DNA of 64,000 nt from Mycolicibacterium goodii (GCF_022370755.2 NZ_CP092364.2:5456001-5520000), one strand, 5' to 3'. Positions 50,335-60,056 are shown, counted from the stretch's first letter. The notes: a model not told the origin generated them from the sequence alone. Translations and numbers: made by a program.

Positions 50335-53142
50335 GTGAGGACGGACGCTGTGGAACCTGAGCGCCGCGGACAACGTCTGCGCGGGCGTACCGCCGAATGC
50401 GAAGCGCTGCGCCGCCTGATCGCGACGGTCCAGTCGGCGCAGGGCCAGGTGCTGGTGCTGCGTGGTGAGGCGGGTGTCGGCAAGACCGCGCTGCTGGACT
50501 TCGTGGCACAGCAGGCGAGGGGATTCCGGATCACGCCGGTCGCCGGTGTCGAGTCCGACATGGAACTTGCCTATGCCGGACTGCAGCAACTGTGCGCGCC
50601 GTTGATGAACAACCTCGACGACCTGCCCGAACCGCAGCGCGACGCTCTCGCGGTGGCGTTCGGGCTCGGCGTGGGGCAGACCCCGGACCGCTTCCTGGTC
50701 GGGCTCGCGGTGCTGAGCCTGATGGCTGCGGCAGCCGACGAGAAACCGTTGCTGTGCCTCGTCGACGACGCGCAGTGGCTCGATCAGGTCTCGGTGCAGA
50801 CGTTGGCTTTCGTCGCGCGGCGTCTCCTCGCCGAGCCGGTGGGCCTGATCTTCGCGGTGCGTGACAACGGCGCGCCCGCACTCGCCGGGCTACCGGAGTT
50901 GTTCGTCGGAGGGCTCTCCGACACCGACGCCAGGGAACTGCTCGACGCCGTGGTTCTCGGCCGTCTCGACGAACGCGTGCGCGACCGCGTGGTGGCCGAG
51001 ACCCGCGGGATCCCGCTTGCGCTGCTGGAGGTGCCGCGCAACATCTCGGCCGCCGAGCTTGCCGGCGGGTTCGGAACCGTCGGGACGCGCCGGTCAGCGG
51101 GGCGGGTCGAAGACAGCTTTACGCACCGCATCCAGGCGCTGCCCGCCGACACCCAGCAGTTGTTGCTACTGGCCGCGGCCGAGCCCGTGGGCGATGCCGC
51201 GTTGTTCGTGCGCGCCGCGGCCCACCGCGGCATCCCGGTGCCCGCGCTGGCACCCGCCGAGTCGGCGGGCCTGATCGAGTTCGGCACCCGCATCCGCTTC
51301 CATCACCCTCTGGTCCGCTCGGCCGCGTACCGGGCCGCGAGCGTGGAGGATCGCCGAGCCGCCCACCACTGCCTCGCCGAGGCCACCGACGCCGCCACGG
51401 ATCCCGACCGGCGGGCCTGGCATGCCGCCAACGCGGCGGCTGGACCTTCCGACGCGGTCGCCGCCGAGCTGGAGGCGTCCGCGAGCCGGGCGCAAATGCG
51501 TGGCGGAATCGCCGCGGCTGCAACATTTCTCGAACGTGCCGCGGTGTTGAGCGCCGACCTGCGCCTGCGCGGCGCGCGTGCGGTCGCGGCCGCGCAGGCC
51601 AAACGGGACGCCGCGGATCCCGAGGCGGCCTACGAACTGCTGGCGATCGCCGAGTTGAGCCCGCTGTCGGACCTGCAACGCGCACAGATCGCGCGGTTGC
51701 GCGCGCAGATGGAGTTCAGCCACAGCCGCCGCGACGATTCCGGATCCGCGCAACTGCGAGACGCCGCGGCCATGCTGCTCGATGCCGCCCGACGCCTGGA
51801 GAACCTCGACGACGACCTGGCGCTGGAGACCTACCTCGAGGCGATCGCGGCGACCATGTACGCCGGTCATCTGGGCGAGCCGGATGCCCTGGTCACCACC
51901 GCCGAGGCCGCCAAGGCCGCGGTCGGCCGGTTCGCCTCACGTGACGACCCCATCGCGCTGCTGCTCGACGGCATCTCCAAATGCCTCACCGGCGGCGTCG
52001 GCGGCGCTGCCGTACCACTGCGAAAAGCCTTGACGTTGTGGTGTTCTGCGGCCCAGCACGGTGACGGCCAGGTGTTGCCGTGGATCTTCGTGGGGTACCC
52101 GATCGTGCAGGAATCCGCCGTGGGCGAGCTGTGGGACGACACGCTCATGGAGCACCTCGCCGATGCCATGGTGCGTTACACCCGGGACGCCGGAGCCCTG
52201 GCCGCCCTGCCGGCGGCGCTCTCGTGCCGGGCCGGCGCCCACCTGCTCAGCGGTGAATTCTCCACGGCGGGAAACCTTCTGGACGAAGCCAATGCGATCG
52301 CGGTCGCGATCAACGATCAACCGCTGCGGTACCACCGGCTGCATCTGGCCGCCTGGCGTGGATCGACCGCGGACACCGTCGCGTTGATCGAGTCCGCCAC
52401 CGCGATGGCCCACCGCAACGGCGAGGGCAGGTTGCTCGCCGTGCTGGGCTATTTCGCGGCGCTCCTCTACAACGGTGCGGGCCGCTACGACGAGGCGTTC
52501 GCCGCAATCCAACCGGCGTGCAGCACAAAAAACCTCGGGTTCGGCGGCTGGTGTCTGCTGGAGCTGATCGAGGCCGCAGTGCATACCGGCAGGCGCGAAA
52601 CCGCCGAAGACGCCGTGGCGCGGCTCGCGGCGCAAGCCGGTGCCAGCGGCACGGATTGGGGTCTGGGCGCGCTGGCCGGAGCGCGGGCGATGCTGGCCGA
52701 CAACGACACCGCCGACGCACTGTTCACCGAAGCCATCGAACGCCTGCAACGCACCCGCGTCGTCGTGCAGCTGGCGCGCACGCATCTGCGATACGGGGAA
52801 TGGCTGCGTCGTGTGAACCGGCGGTCCGACGCACGCCGTCACCTCGGCGTCGCGTTCGACATGTTCACCCGCATGGGTGCGGCGGGTTTCGCCGAACGGG
52901 CCCGCCGAGAGCTCACCGCCACCGGTGAGAAGGTGCGCAAGCAACCGGTGAACTCGGGTGACGAACTGACCGCACAGGAGGCCCAGATCGCGCGCCTCGC
53001 GGCCGACGGGCTGACCAACCAGGAGATCGGTTCCCAGCTGTTCATCAGCACTCACACGGTGGAATGGCATCTGCGAAAGGTGTTCGTGAAGCTGGGCATC
53101 GGCTCACGCCGTCAGTTGCGCACGATCGACTGGGCCGACTGA
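50335..53142 (+). CDS. Large ATP-binding LuxR-family regulator (LAL type)
   Basis: A 935-residue STAND-type regulator. Walker A GEAGVGKT is at 44-51 and Walker B LLCLVDDAQWLD at 139-150. A long helical tetratricopeptide-like region fills about 350-860, and the C-terminal LuxR helix-turn-helix has LTAQEAQIARLAADGLTNQEIG, then STHTVEWHLRKVFVKLGI. Such proteins activate transcription after binding an effector and ATP. GTG 50335 is the listed start; GTG 50350 is possible. A TACTAT at 50293-50298 could be the -10. The regulon is unknown; php lies directly downstream. Confidence 0.9.
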   Translation: MRTDAVEPERRGQRLRGRTAECEALRRLIATVQSAQGQVLVLRGEAGVGKTALLDFVAQQARGFRITPVAGVESDMELAYAGLQQLCAPLMNNLDDLPEPQRDALAVAFGLGVGQTPDRFLVGLAVLSLMAAAADEKPLLCLVDDAQWLDQVSVQTLAFVARRLLAEPVGLIFAVRDNGAPALAGLPELFVGGLSDTDARELLDAVVLGRLDERVRDRVVAETRGIPLALLEVPRNISAAELAGGFGTVGTRRSAGRVEDSFTHRIQALPADTQQLLLLAAAEPVGDAALFVRAAAHRGIPVPALAPAESAGLIEFGTRIRFHHPLVRSAAYRAASVEDRRAAHHCLAEATDAATDPDRRAWHAANAAAGPSDAVAAELEASASRAQMRGGIAAAATFLERAAVLSADLRLRGARAVAAAQAKRDAADPEAAYELLAIAELSPLSDLQRAQIARLRAQMEFSHSRRDDSGSAQLRDAAAMLLDAARRLENLDDDLALETYLEAIAATMYAGHLGEPDALVTTAEAAKAAVGRFASRDDPIALLLDGISKCLTGGVGGAAVPLRKALTLWCSAAQHGDGQVLPWIFVGYPIVQESAVGELWDDTLMEHLADAMVRYTRDAGALAALPAALSCRAGAHLLSGEFSTAGNLLDEANAIAVAINDQPLRYHRLHLAAWRGSTADTVALIESATAMAHRNGEGRLLAVLGYFAALLYNGAGRYDEAFAAIQPACSTKNLGFGGWCLLELIEAAVHTGRRETAEDAVARLAAQAGASGTDWGLGALAGARAMLADNDTADALFTEAIERLQRTRVVVQLARTHLRYGEWLRRVNRRSDARRHLGVAFDMFTRMGAAGFAERARRELTATGEKVRKQPVNSGDELTAQEAQIARLAADGLTNQEIGSQLFISTHTVEWHLRKVFVKLGIGSRRQLRTIDWAD

Positions 53143-53185
53143 CGCGCGCCTGCCGAATCCGCCCTCGCCGATCGGCCCGGCGCTT

Positions 53186-53191
53186 TAGCAT
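53186..53191 (+). promoter_or_regulatory. Leaderless -10 element before php
   Basis: TAGCAT fits TANNNT and ends 7 nt before the ATG at 53199. The GGCGGG between them is very close to the ATG, so the start is probably leaderless. Confidence 0.4.
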
Positions 53192-53198
53192 CGGCGGG

Positions 53199-54176
53199 AT
53201 GCCGACAGTCAACACCGCCGCGGGAACCATCGACACGGCCGAGCTGGGTGTCACCCTGATGCATGAGCACGTCTTCATCATGGCGACCGAGGTGATGCTC
53301 AACCATCCCGAGTCGTGGGGTGACGAGGCGAGACGGGAGGCCGACGCGATCGCGCGGCTCGACGAACTCAAGGCGCGCGGCGTCGACACCATCGTCGACC
53401 TCACGGTCATCGGGCTCGGCCGGTACCTCCCGAGGATCGCGCGGATCGCCGCGGCCACCGAACTCAACATCGTCGTCGCGACCGGGCTGTACACGTACAA
53501 CGACATCCCGATGACGTTCCACTTCCGCGGGCCTGGCACCGTCCTCGACGGCGAGGATCCGATGACCGGGATGTTCGTCCGCGACATCGAGAAAGGCATC
53601 GCCGACACCGGGATCAAGGCGGCAATCCTCAAGTGCGCCACCGATGAACCCGGCGTCACGCCCGGCGTCGAGCGCGTGCTGCGTGCGGTCGCGGCCGCCC
53701 ACCGGCAGACCGGGGTGCCGATCTCGACGCACACCCACGCCGCGACGCGCCGTGGCCTTGAGCAGCAACGCATCTTCGCCGAGGAGGGTGTCGACCTGAC
53801 CCGCGTGATCATCGGCCACTGCGGGGACACCACCGATATCGGCTACCTCGAGGAGCTCATCGCGGGCGGCTCCTACATCGGCATGGACCGATTCGGCATC
53901 GACGCGTTCCTGCCGTTCGAGGAGCGGGTCGCGACCGTGGCCACGATGTGCGAACGCGGGCACGCCGAACACATGGTGCTGTCGCACGACACCTGGTGCT
54001 ACTTCGACGCCCTCCCCGACGAATTGACCGCCGCGGCGCTGCCGAACAGCCATTACCTGCACATCCACAACGACGTCATCCCGGCACTCAGGAAGCGCGG
54101 CGTCACCGAGGAACAACTCACCACGATGCTGGTGGACAATCCACGCCGGATCTTCGACCGCAAAGGTGGCTACTGA
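53199..54176 (+). CDS. php: Phosphotriesterase-like lactonase
   Basis: A 325-residue binuclear metallohydrolase of the phosphotriesterase-like lactonase group (Rv0230c/PPH-like). All ligands are visible: H22-x-H24 (LMHEHVF), carboxylated K145 (AILKCATDE), H178 (STHTHAA), H207 (IGHCGD) and D264 (LSHDTW). It should hydrolyse lactones, including acyl-homoserine lactones, and slowly organophosphates. It lies 56 nt after the LuxR-type regulator and upstream of a decayed acyl-CoA ligase. Confidence 0.93.
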   Translation: MPTVNTAAGTIDTAELGVTLMHEHVFIMATEVMLNHPESWGDEARREADAIARLDELKARGVDTIVDLTVIGLGRYLPRIARIAAATELNIVVATGLYTYNDIPMTFHFRGPGTVLDGEDPMTGMFVRDIEKGIADTGIKAAILKCATDEPGVTPGVERVLRAVAAAHRQTGVPISTHTHAATRRGLEQQRIFAEEGVDLTRVIIGHCGDTTDIGYLEELIAGGSYIGMDRFGIDAFLPFEERVATVATMCERGHAEHMVLSHDTWCYFDALPDELTAAALPNSHYLHIHNDVIPALRKRGVTEEQLTTMLVDNPRRIFDRKGGY

Positions 54177-54187
54177 CAGTGGCAGCC

Positions 54188-54617
54188 ATGGGTTCCGATG
54201 CGCCCCCGATCGGCAGCCAGGTCGCCCGGTCGGCCGCGGCCGATCGGGACCGCCACGCGGTGTCGTGCCATCGCCGCATCTGACCCGAGGTGAACTCGAC
54301 CGCAACACCAACCGATTGGCCCGTGCCTACGCCGATCTCGTTGTGGGACAAGGTGGTTACGTGACGATCAGCCTGCCCGACACCATCGAGTGGGCACAGG
54401 CCACCCTCGCCACATGGAAGTTGGGCGCGGTTCGGCAGCCGCTGTCACCACGCCTGCCCGATGCCGAGCTCGATGCGGTGTCCCCATGACGATCTACCGG
54501 GTTCGGCACACCATCGAGTTCGTCGAGGAGCCGTTGCGAGACGCGGGCAAGGCGCGTCGCACAGCGGTGCGCGACGCCGTCATCGCGAGGCGGGCGCAGG
54601 TTCCGGCTCCGCGGTGA
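54188..54617 (+). pseudogene. Decayed acyl-CoA/AMP ligase with internal deletion and frameshift
   Basis: Three frames together read as the two ends of an acyl-CoA synthetase. ATG 54188 gives MGSDAPPIGSQVARSAAADR and shifts frame near 54275-54285 into LTRGELDRNTNRLARAYADL and then SLPDTIEWAQATLATWKLGA, the N-terminal part of AMP-binding ligases. At about 54485 the core of roughly 350 residues is missing, and the sequence resumes in another frame as HTIEFVEEPLRDAGKARR, the typical C-terminal end of FadD-type ligases. It cannot make a working enzyme. Its 3' end overlaps the acyltransferase gene on the other strand by 38 nt. Confidence 0.8.
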
Positions 54618-55782
54618 TCGAGCTGTCCAGCGGCGGCACCGGGCGGCTGCGGCGGTACTCCCACCGGCGCAACGCCTCGCGGCACGGTGACTCCACGAGG
54701 CCGTAGCTGACGGCCGCGAGCGCGAACCCGAACACCAGGGTCAGGATCAGGACCACCAGCATGCGGCCGTTGAACAGGAACTCGCCCAGCATCGGGAACA
54801 CCATCGCCAGCGCCGCCAGGTGCCATACGAACAACCCGTAGGACCAGCGGCCCAGCGTGACCATCACGGTGCTGCCGAGGATGCGGTGGCGGGTTTCGGG
54901 GTGATCGAGCACCAGGGGCGCCAGCAGGGCGCCGGCCACCACCGCGCCCATCGCGGTCTTGAGCGTGACCTGCTCCACCGATCCAGGGTGCAGGCCTTCC
55001 AGGCCGGCGAGCGGCGACGCCGCGATGCCGAACGCCACGACCGCGATGACGGCCATCAGCACGCGTCGCCGCGCCAGGCGATGCACCCAGCCGTAGGGGC
55101 TCACGGTCAACTCGGCGAGCACCATGCCCGCGGCGAACCACGAGAAGAAGGCGGGTGGCCAGTTCCACGGGTTGTGTCCGGTGTCACCCGCGAACGGGAT
55201 GCGCACCCACAGCAGGCTGATCGCGGCGACCGCGATGATCACGCCGATCCGGGCGCGCACCGGCAGACGTCGTGCCAGCAGTGCAAGCAGCGGCAGTGCC
55301 AGGTAGAAGCTGACCTCCACCGACAGGCTCCACATCTGGGTCAGCCCGGCCGTCAGCGTCAGCGGCACATAGATCTGGGTGAGCGTCAGATTGGCGAGCC
55401 AGACCGTGAGATCGGCTTTGGCCTCCGGGAGCAGCAGAAGGATCACCACGACCGCGACCAGGTACCCCGGCATGATGCGTACGATCCGGGAGCGCAGATA
55501 GTGCCCGGTCCGCGGTCGGGGCCGCAACCCACGGGCCGCCGCGGCGTGGCCGCGCCACAGCAGGAAACCCGACAACGCGAAGAACACCGCGACGGCCAGG
55601 TCGAACCGGCCGAAGATGCGACCGCTGACCCCGCCGGTGTGGCCGGTCTGGAACGCCACGTGGGTGAGCACCACACCCATGGCCGCGCAGGCGCGCATAC
55701 CTTCCACGGCGGGCAGGAAACCGCGGGTACCGCCCACCTCGTGCTCGGCCGTAACGGCCCGTGCGGATTGCTCGGTGGTCAC
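54580..55782 (-). CDS. Membrane acyltransferase, acyltransferase_3 family (Rv0228-like)
   Basis: A 400-residue protein with about ten membrane helices, the N-terminal FLPAVEGMRACAAMGVVLTH (family R/H motif) and DLAVAVFFALSGFLLWRG, and central MWSLSVEVSFYLALP. It is expected to acylate an envelope sugar or lipid. It corresponds by position to Rv0228, between php and the PorA-like gene. GTG at 55782 is chosen because the family domain starts about 25 residues later; the upstream frame runs into the divergent gene's control region. Separate from, and not closely similar to, the acyltransferase at 3842-4918. Confidence 0.87.
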   Translation of the reverse strand: MTTEQSARAVTAEHEVGGTRGFLPAVEGMRACAAMGVVLTHVAFQTGHTGGVSGRIFGRFDLAVAVFFALSGFLLWRGHAAAARGLRPRPRTGHYLRSRIVRIMPGYLVAVVVILLLLPEAKADLTVWLANLTLTQIYVPLTLTAGLTQMWSLSVEVSFYLALPLLALLARRLPVRARIGVIIAVAAISLLWVRIPFAGDTGHNPWNWPPAFFSWFAAGMVLAELTVSPYGWVHRLARRRVLMAVIAVVAFGIAASPLAGLEGLHPGSVEQVTLKTAMGAVVAGALLAPLVLDHPETRHRILGSTVMVTLGRWSYGLFVWHLAALAMVFPMLGEFLFNGRMLVVLILTLVFGFALAAVSYGLVESPCREALRRWEYRRSRPVPPLDSSITAEPEPAPASR

Positions 55783-55949
55783 GGCGACCAGTGTGCCGCG
55801 CGGTCCGAACCCCGCCAAACCGCGGGTTGCCGGGTCGCGGCCGCATGCACGCCATATGCACTCGGAGTAAGTAATGCCCTTAAATAGTGCTGTTAGGGTC
55901 GAACGGGTTTGCCTCAGGACGAGTCGGCCCACATAGAAGGAGGCCCGGT
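55783..55949. promoter_or_regulatory. Divergent promoter region of the acyltransferase and PorA-like genes
   Basis: This 167-nt region includes a locally AT-rich part (55870-55895, with TTAAATAGTGC) fit for a promoter of the plus-strand gene. AGAAGGAGG at about 55936-55944 is a strong ribosome site for the TTG start at 55950. No repeat stands out. Confidence 0.4.
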
Positions 55950-57146
55950 TTGAACCGCGCTGTGGCGCTGCGTATCGCGGCATGTGGACTTCTGGGGCTC
56001 GGTGCTGCCCTGCTGATCGCCGCGTTGCTGTTGACCACCTACACCAAGGGCAAGATCGCCAAGATCCCGCTGGACATCGACACGACGCTGGTCAGCGACG
56101 GGACCGCGACCGCCTTCGATCCGGAGTCGCTGGTCGCCGAGCGTTTCAAGATCGACCGCAACGTGCCGGTGGCGCTACAGCAGCAGATGAGCGTCGAGGC
56201 GCCGTCCAATGCCGAGGTCGTGACGTTCCAGGTGGGCACGACGCTGCGCCGCACCGACCGTCAGCAGGACACCGGACTGCTGCTGGCGATGGTGGACACC
56301 GTCACCATGAACCGGAACACCGCCGAGGCGGTGTCGAGCGAGAACAACCCGGGTGGCGCCGTGCAGAAGCCGCGCGCCATCGAGGACGAGAAGCCGCCGA
56401 CCAACATCGCGCTGCCCCACGAGGGCCTGACCTACCGTTTCCCGTTCGACACGGAGAAGAAGACGTACCCGTTCTTCGATCCCATCGCGCAGAAGGCGTT
56501 CGACGCCAACTACGACGGTGAGGAAGACGTCAACGGGCTGACCACCTACCGGTTCGTCCAGAACGTCGGCTACGACGCCGACGGCAAGCTCGCCGATCCG
56601 GTGAAGTACTCGTCGCTGTACGAGGACGACGCCGACGCCTCGGTGACCGCGCGCGCCGAGGTGTGGGGCGTTCCCGGTGAGCCGGACGAGTCGATCACGA
56701 TGGACCGGTTCTACGCCGCCCAGCGCACGTTCTGGGTCGACCCGGTGTCGGGCACCATCGTCAAGAGCGAGGAACACGGCTACCAGTACTACGCGCGCGA
56801 GGCCCTCAAGCCCGAGGTGACCTACGTCGACTTCAAGGTCACCACCAACGAGGAGAGCGTCGAATCGCAGGTCGCCGCGGCCTCCGACGAACGCGACCGC
56901 ATCGCGCTGTGGACGCGGATCCTGCCGATCACGTTCACCGCACTGGGCCTGGTGGCGCTGGTCGGTGGCGCGGTCGTCGGCTCGTTCGCGTTGCGCGCGG
57001 AGTCCACGCTGATCGACCCGGGCCTGGACACCGCCGACCACGGCTTCTTCGACACGCAGGGCATCCAGGTGCCTGGCGCGGAGGCCAAGACCGAGAAGCT
57101 GCCCGCGCAACGCCCGACCGATCTGCCGCCGGACCGACCGATCTGA
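55950..57146 (+). CDS. PorA-family (DUF3068) envelope membrane protein (Rv0227c-like)
   Basis: A 398-residue protein with one membrane helix near each end (residues about 7-30 and 328-352) and a large extracytoplasmic domain between them, ending in a short cytoplasmic tail. It is the DUF3068 'porin PorA' family, conserved in mycobacteria; M. tuberculosis has Rv0227c here. TTG at 55950 behind AGAAGGAGG is preferred. The gene is followed after 29 nt by the polytopic membrane protein. Function in envelope biogenesis is suggested by family and position, not shown. Confidence 0.87.
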   Translation: MNRAVALRIAACGLLGLGAALLIAALLLTTYTKGKIAKIPLDIDTTLVSDGTATAFDPESLVAERFKIDRNVPVALQQQMSVEAPSNAEVVTFQVGTTLRRTDRQQDTGLLLAMVDTVTMNRNTAEAVSSENNPGGAVQKPRAIEDEKPPTNIALPHEGLTYRFPFDTEKKTYPFFDPIAQKAFDANYDGEEDVNGLTTYRFVQNVGYDADGKLADPVKYSSLYEDDADASVTARAEVWGVPGEPDESITMDRFYAAQRTFWVDPVSGTIVKSEEHGYQYYAREALKPEVTYVDFKVTTNEESVESQVAAASDERDRIALWTRILPITFTALGLVALVGGAVVGSFALRAESTLIDPGLDTADHGFFDTQGIQVPGAEAKTEKLPAQRPTDLPPDRPI

Positions 57147-57175
57147 GAACTGCGGTTCCGCTGCGGTCCTGTTCG

Positions 57176-58786
57176 GTGCCGGCGTACGCGCTGGCCCTTT
57201 CGGTGTTGGTGACGGCCCCGCTGCTGGCACCCGGTTACCTGCTGCTGCGTGACGCGGTCTCGACCCCGCGGTCGTACCTGACCGATGCCGCGCTCGGCCT
57301 CACCGAGGCCGCGCCGCGCGCGCTGCCGCAGGATTTCGCGGTCGCGCTGGCCTCGTCGGTGCTCGACGGCGGGGTCGTGGTGAAGACGCTGCTGGTCGCC
57401 GGTCTGTGGGCGGCCGGGTGGGGCGCCGCACGTCTGGTGGCGCTGGTGGTCCCCGACGCCGGGCTGGGTGGTCGTTTCACGGCTGCGACGCTGGCTGTCT
57501 GGAATCCGTATGTCGCTGAGCGGCTGTTGCAGGGCCACTGGAGTCTGCTGGTCGGTTACGGCTGCCTGCCCTGGGTGGCGGTCTCGGTGCTGAGGTTGCG
57601 TGAGCGCGGGTCTTCCGGCGCCGCGGCGGGTGTGCTGTTCTGGATCGCGCTCGCGGGTTTGACGCCGACGGGTCTGGTGCTTGCCGCGACCGTGGCGCTG
57701 GTCTGTGTCGCCGCGCCCGGGGACGGCTTGGCCCGTGAGCGGGTCGCGGGCCTCGGGCTCGGGGCCGCTGTGCTAGCGGCGTGCCCGTGGCTGGTGGCCG
57801 CGTTCGTGGGCGGGGCGGTCGCGGCGTCCCCGGATCCTTCGGCGGGGGTGCGCGCGTTCGCCGCGCGTGCCGAGCCCGGGCTCGCCACGCTGGGCAGCCT
57901 GGCCGGTCTCGGCGGCATCTGGAACAGCGACGCCGTGCCCGCCTCCCGCACGTCGCTGTTCGCGGTGCTTGCGACCGTGGTGCTGCTGGGAGTGGTGGCC
58001 GCGGGCCTGCCCATCGTGGCCCGTCGCCCCGCCGCGGTGCCGCTGCTCGTGCTCGCCGCGCTGGCCGTGGTCGGTCCTGCGCTGATCGCCACGGGTCCGG
58101 GCCTCGCCGTCGTGGAGGCGGTGATCGACGCCGTACCGGGTCTCGGGATCGTGCGGGACGGTCAGAAATGGGTGGCGCTGGCGATGCCGGGCTACGCGCT
58201 CGCCGCGGGCGCCGCTCCCGCGATGTTGCGACGGCTTCGGGTCCCCGCCGCCCCAGCGGTGTGCTGTGTCGCCCTGATCGCCGTGCTACCCGATCTGGCG
58301 TGGGGTGTGGGCAACCAGATGCGCGCGGTGCAGTATCCGCCGAGTTGGGCCGCGGCGGCCGCGGCGATCAACGCCGACCCACGCCCGGTCGCGGTGCTGC
58401 CCGCCGACAGCATCCGTGAGTTCTCCTGGGCGGGAACGGTTCTCGATCCGCTACCGCGCTGGGTGCGGGCCGACGTGCTGACCACGGGCGATCTGCTCAT
58501 CGGGGGGCGCGTCGTGCCCGGTGAAGGCGCGCGGGCGCGCGAGGTGCAGGACCTGCTGCTCGCAGGCGCATCGCCCCAGCAGTTGGCCGATCTGGGTGTG
58601 GGCTGGGTGGTCCGCGAATCCGACAGCGGGATCACGGTGCAACGCATCGGCGGGGATGCGCCGGCGTCCCCGCATCGCGGTCTGCTGATCGCGGCGCATC
58701 TGGTGTGGTTGGCGGTGCTGACCGGCGGTGCGACGGGGCTCGCGGTCGGCGTCTTGACCGCGGTCAGGGTCAGGTGCCGTCGATAG
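57176..58786 (+). CDS. Polytopic membrane protein, Rv0226c-like
   Basis: A protein of about 536 residues with at least ten hydrophobic helices, a conserved-looking GIWNSDAVPASRTSLF loop and a soluble C-terminal portion containing a LPADSIREFSWAG stretch. The N-terminal half resembles GT-C membrane glycosyltransferases in topology, but I see no diagnostic catalytic motif. The only ordinary start in the right place is GTG 57176, without a clear ribosome site; translation may be coupled to the PorA-like gene 29 nt upstream. The last 17 nt overlap the convergent ROK gene. Confidence 0.78.
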   Translation: MPAYALALSVLVTAPLLAPGYLLLRDAVSTPRSYLTDAALGLTEAAPRALPQDFAVALASSVLDGGVVVKTLLVAGLWAAGWGAARLVALVVPDAGLGGRFTAATLAVWNPYVAERLLQGHWSLLVGYGCLPWVAVSVLRLRERGSSGAAAGVLFWIALAGLTPTGLVLAATVALVCVAAPGDGLARERVAGLGLGAAVLAACPWLVAAFVGGAVAASPDPSAGVRAFAARAEPGLATLGSLAGLGGIWNSDAVPASRTSLFAVLATVVLLGVVAAGLPIVARRPAAVPLLVLAALAVVGPALIATGPGLAVVEAVIDAVPGLGIVRDGQKWVALAMPGYALAAGAAPAMLRRLRVPAAPAVCCVALIAVLPDLAWGVGNQMRAVQYPPSWAAAAAAINADPRPVAVLPADSIREFSWAGTVLDPLPRWVRADVLTTGDLLIGGRVVPGEGARAREVQDLLLAGASPQQLADLGVGWVVRESDSGITVQRIGGDAPASPHRGLLIAAHLVWLAVLTGGATGLAVGVLTAVRVRCRR

Positions 58787-59957
58787 CGGCGTCGACCTCA
58801 TCCGGGCTCAGCACCCGGTCGAGCACGTTGGCGGCGCAGCCCACCATGCTCGACCGCTCACGATGGATCGAGGGCACGATCTGCAGAGTCCGGGTGGCCA
58901 GCGCAGTCGCGTTGCCGTACAAGGTTTCCCGGAGACCCGCGACGAACAGGTCGTACGCCCCGACCATGTCCCCGGCGATCACCAGCACGGCCGGGTTGAG
59001 CAGGTTGACCGCGGCGGCGAGCACCTCGCCGATGTGGCGGCCACTCTCCCGGATCATGCGCCGCGCCTCGGCGTCGCCGGAGTGGGCGAGGGCCACGACG
59101 TCACGCAGGTGGTTCACCGAGCGGCCGTCCCGCTGCAGCGCCCTCACCAGTGCCCAGCCGCCGGCGATCGCTTCGAGGCAGCCCGTGTCGCCACACCGGC
59201 AGTGCACACCGGCCGCGGCAGCGGTCTTGTTGTGCCCGAATTCCCCGGCCGCCTCCACGGCGCCCCGCTGCAGCGCTCCGCCCATGATGATCCCGGCGGC
59301 CAGCCCGGTGGAGGCCTTGACGACGAGCATGTCGTCGTATTCGCCGTAACCGCCTCGGCGTTCGGCCACGGCGATGGCGTTGGCGTCGTTGTCGATGACG
59401 ACCGGCGCGTCGGTGAGGCCGGCGAAGTAGGGGGCGAGCGGCACGCCGTCCCAGCCGCTCATGTTCGGGGAGTCCAGGCTGGCGCCGCTGCTCTGATCGA
59501 CCGTGCCGGGAAGGCTGAGGCCGACACCGAATGTGCGCATGCCTCGACGCCCCGACTCGTCGAGGAGCGTGTCGAGCCGTTTGACGAGGTCGGGCATGAG
59601 GTCGTCGGGCGCGATCCCCGGCTCCTGATCGATGTCGGTGGCCGCGAGGATGCTGCCCGCGAGGTTGCAGACCGCGAGCTGCGTGCGACTGCGCCCGATC
59701 GCCGCCGAGAACACCACACCGGCGTCGACGTTGAACGTCAGTTGCGCGGCCGGCCGCCCGCCCGTCGACGCCTGATCGCGCTCGATCACCAGGCCGCCGG
59801 CCTCCAGCGCCGCAACGCGGGCCGTGACCGCGGTGCGGGACAGGCCGGTGAGCCGCCCGAGTTCCCCGCGGGTGATCGCGCCTCGGTCTCTGATCAGCGC
59901 AAAGACCTCGCCTGCGGTGGGCGACACCAATGTCGTGGGAGGCGGCATGGGTTCCAT
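58770..59957 (-). CDS. ROK-family transcriptional regulator
   Basis: A 395-residue ROK repressor. The N-terminal winged helix-turn-helix (RGAITRGELGRLTGLSRTAVT) is followed by the sugar-kinase-like domain with VVIDNDANAIAVAE, GEFGHNKTA and the zinc-binding CRCGDTGCLEA motif. ROK repressors sense sugars or sugar phosphates. It is divergent from zwf-edd-eda over a 135-nt AT-richer region and is the obvious candidate regulator of that operon. ATG 59957 or 59948 may start it. Confidence 0.92.
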   Translation of the reverse strand: MEPMPPPTTLVSPTAGEVFALIRDRGAITRGELGRLTGLSRTAVTARVAALEAGGLVIERDQASTGGRPAAQLTFNVDAGVVFSAAIGRSRTQLAVCNLAGSILAATDIDQEPGIAPDDLMPDLVKRLDTLLDESGRRGMRTFGVGLSLPGTVDQSSGASLDSPNMSGWDGVPLAPYFAGLTDAPVVIDNDANAIAVAERRGGYGEYDDMLVVKASTGLAAGIIMGGALQRGAVEAAGEFGHNKTAAAAGVHCRCGDTGCLEAIAGGWALVRALQRDGRSVNHLRDVVALAHSGDAEARRMIRESGRHIGEVLAAAVNLLNPAVLVIAGDMVGAYDLFVAGLRETLYGNATALATRTLQIVPSIHRERSSMVGCAANVLDRVLSPDEVDAAIDGT

Positions 59958-60027
59958 GGAACAACATCGCCGCGGCTGGAGCAAACAAACTATCCGTTAT
60001 TTAGGTATTTGAAGTACATAAGTCCGT

Positions 60028-60056
60028 TTGCGAAAGCCCTAAGACCGGTCTACCGT
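60028..60056 (+). promoter_or_regulatory. Promoter of the zwf-edd-eda operon
   Basis: TTGCGA (60028-60033), 17 nt, TACCGT (60051-60056) gives a good sigma-A promoter with a leader of about 30 nt before the zwf GTG. The surrounding 59985-60030 is the most AT-rich part of the region and may hold the ROK operator. Confidence 0.55.
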
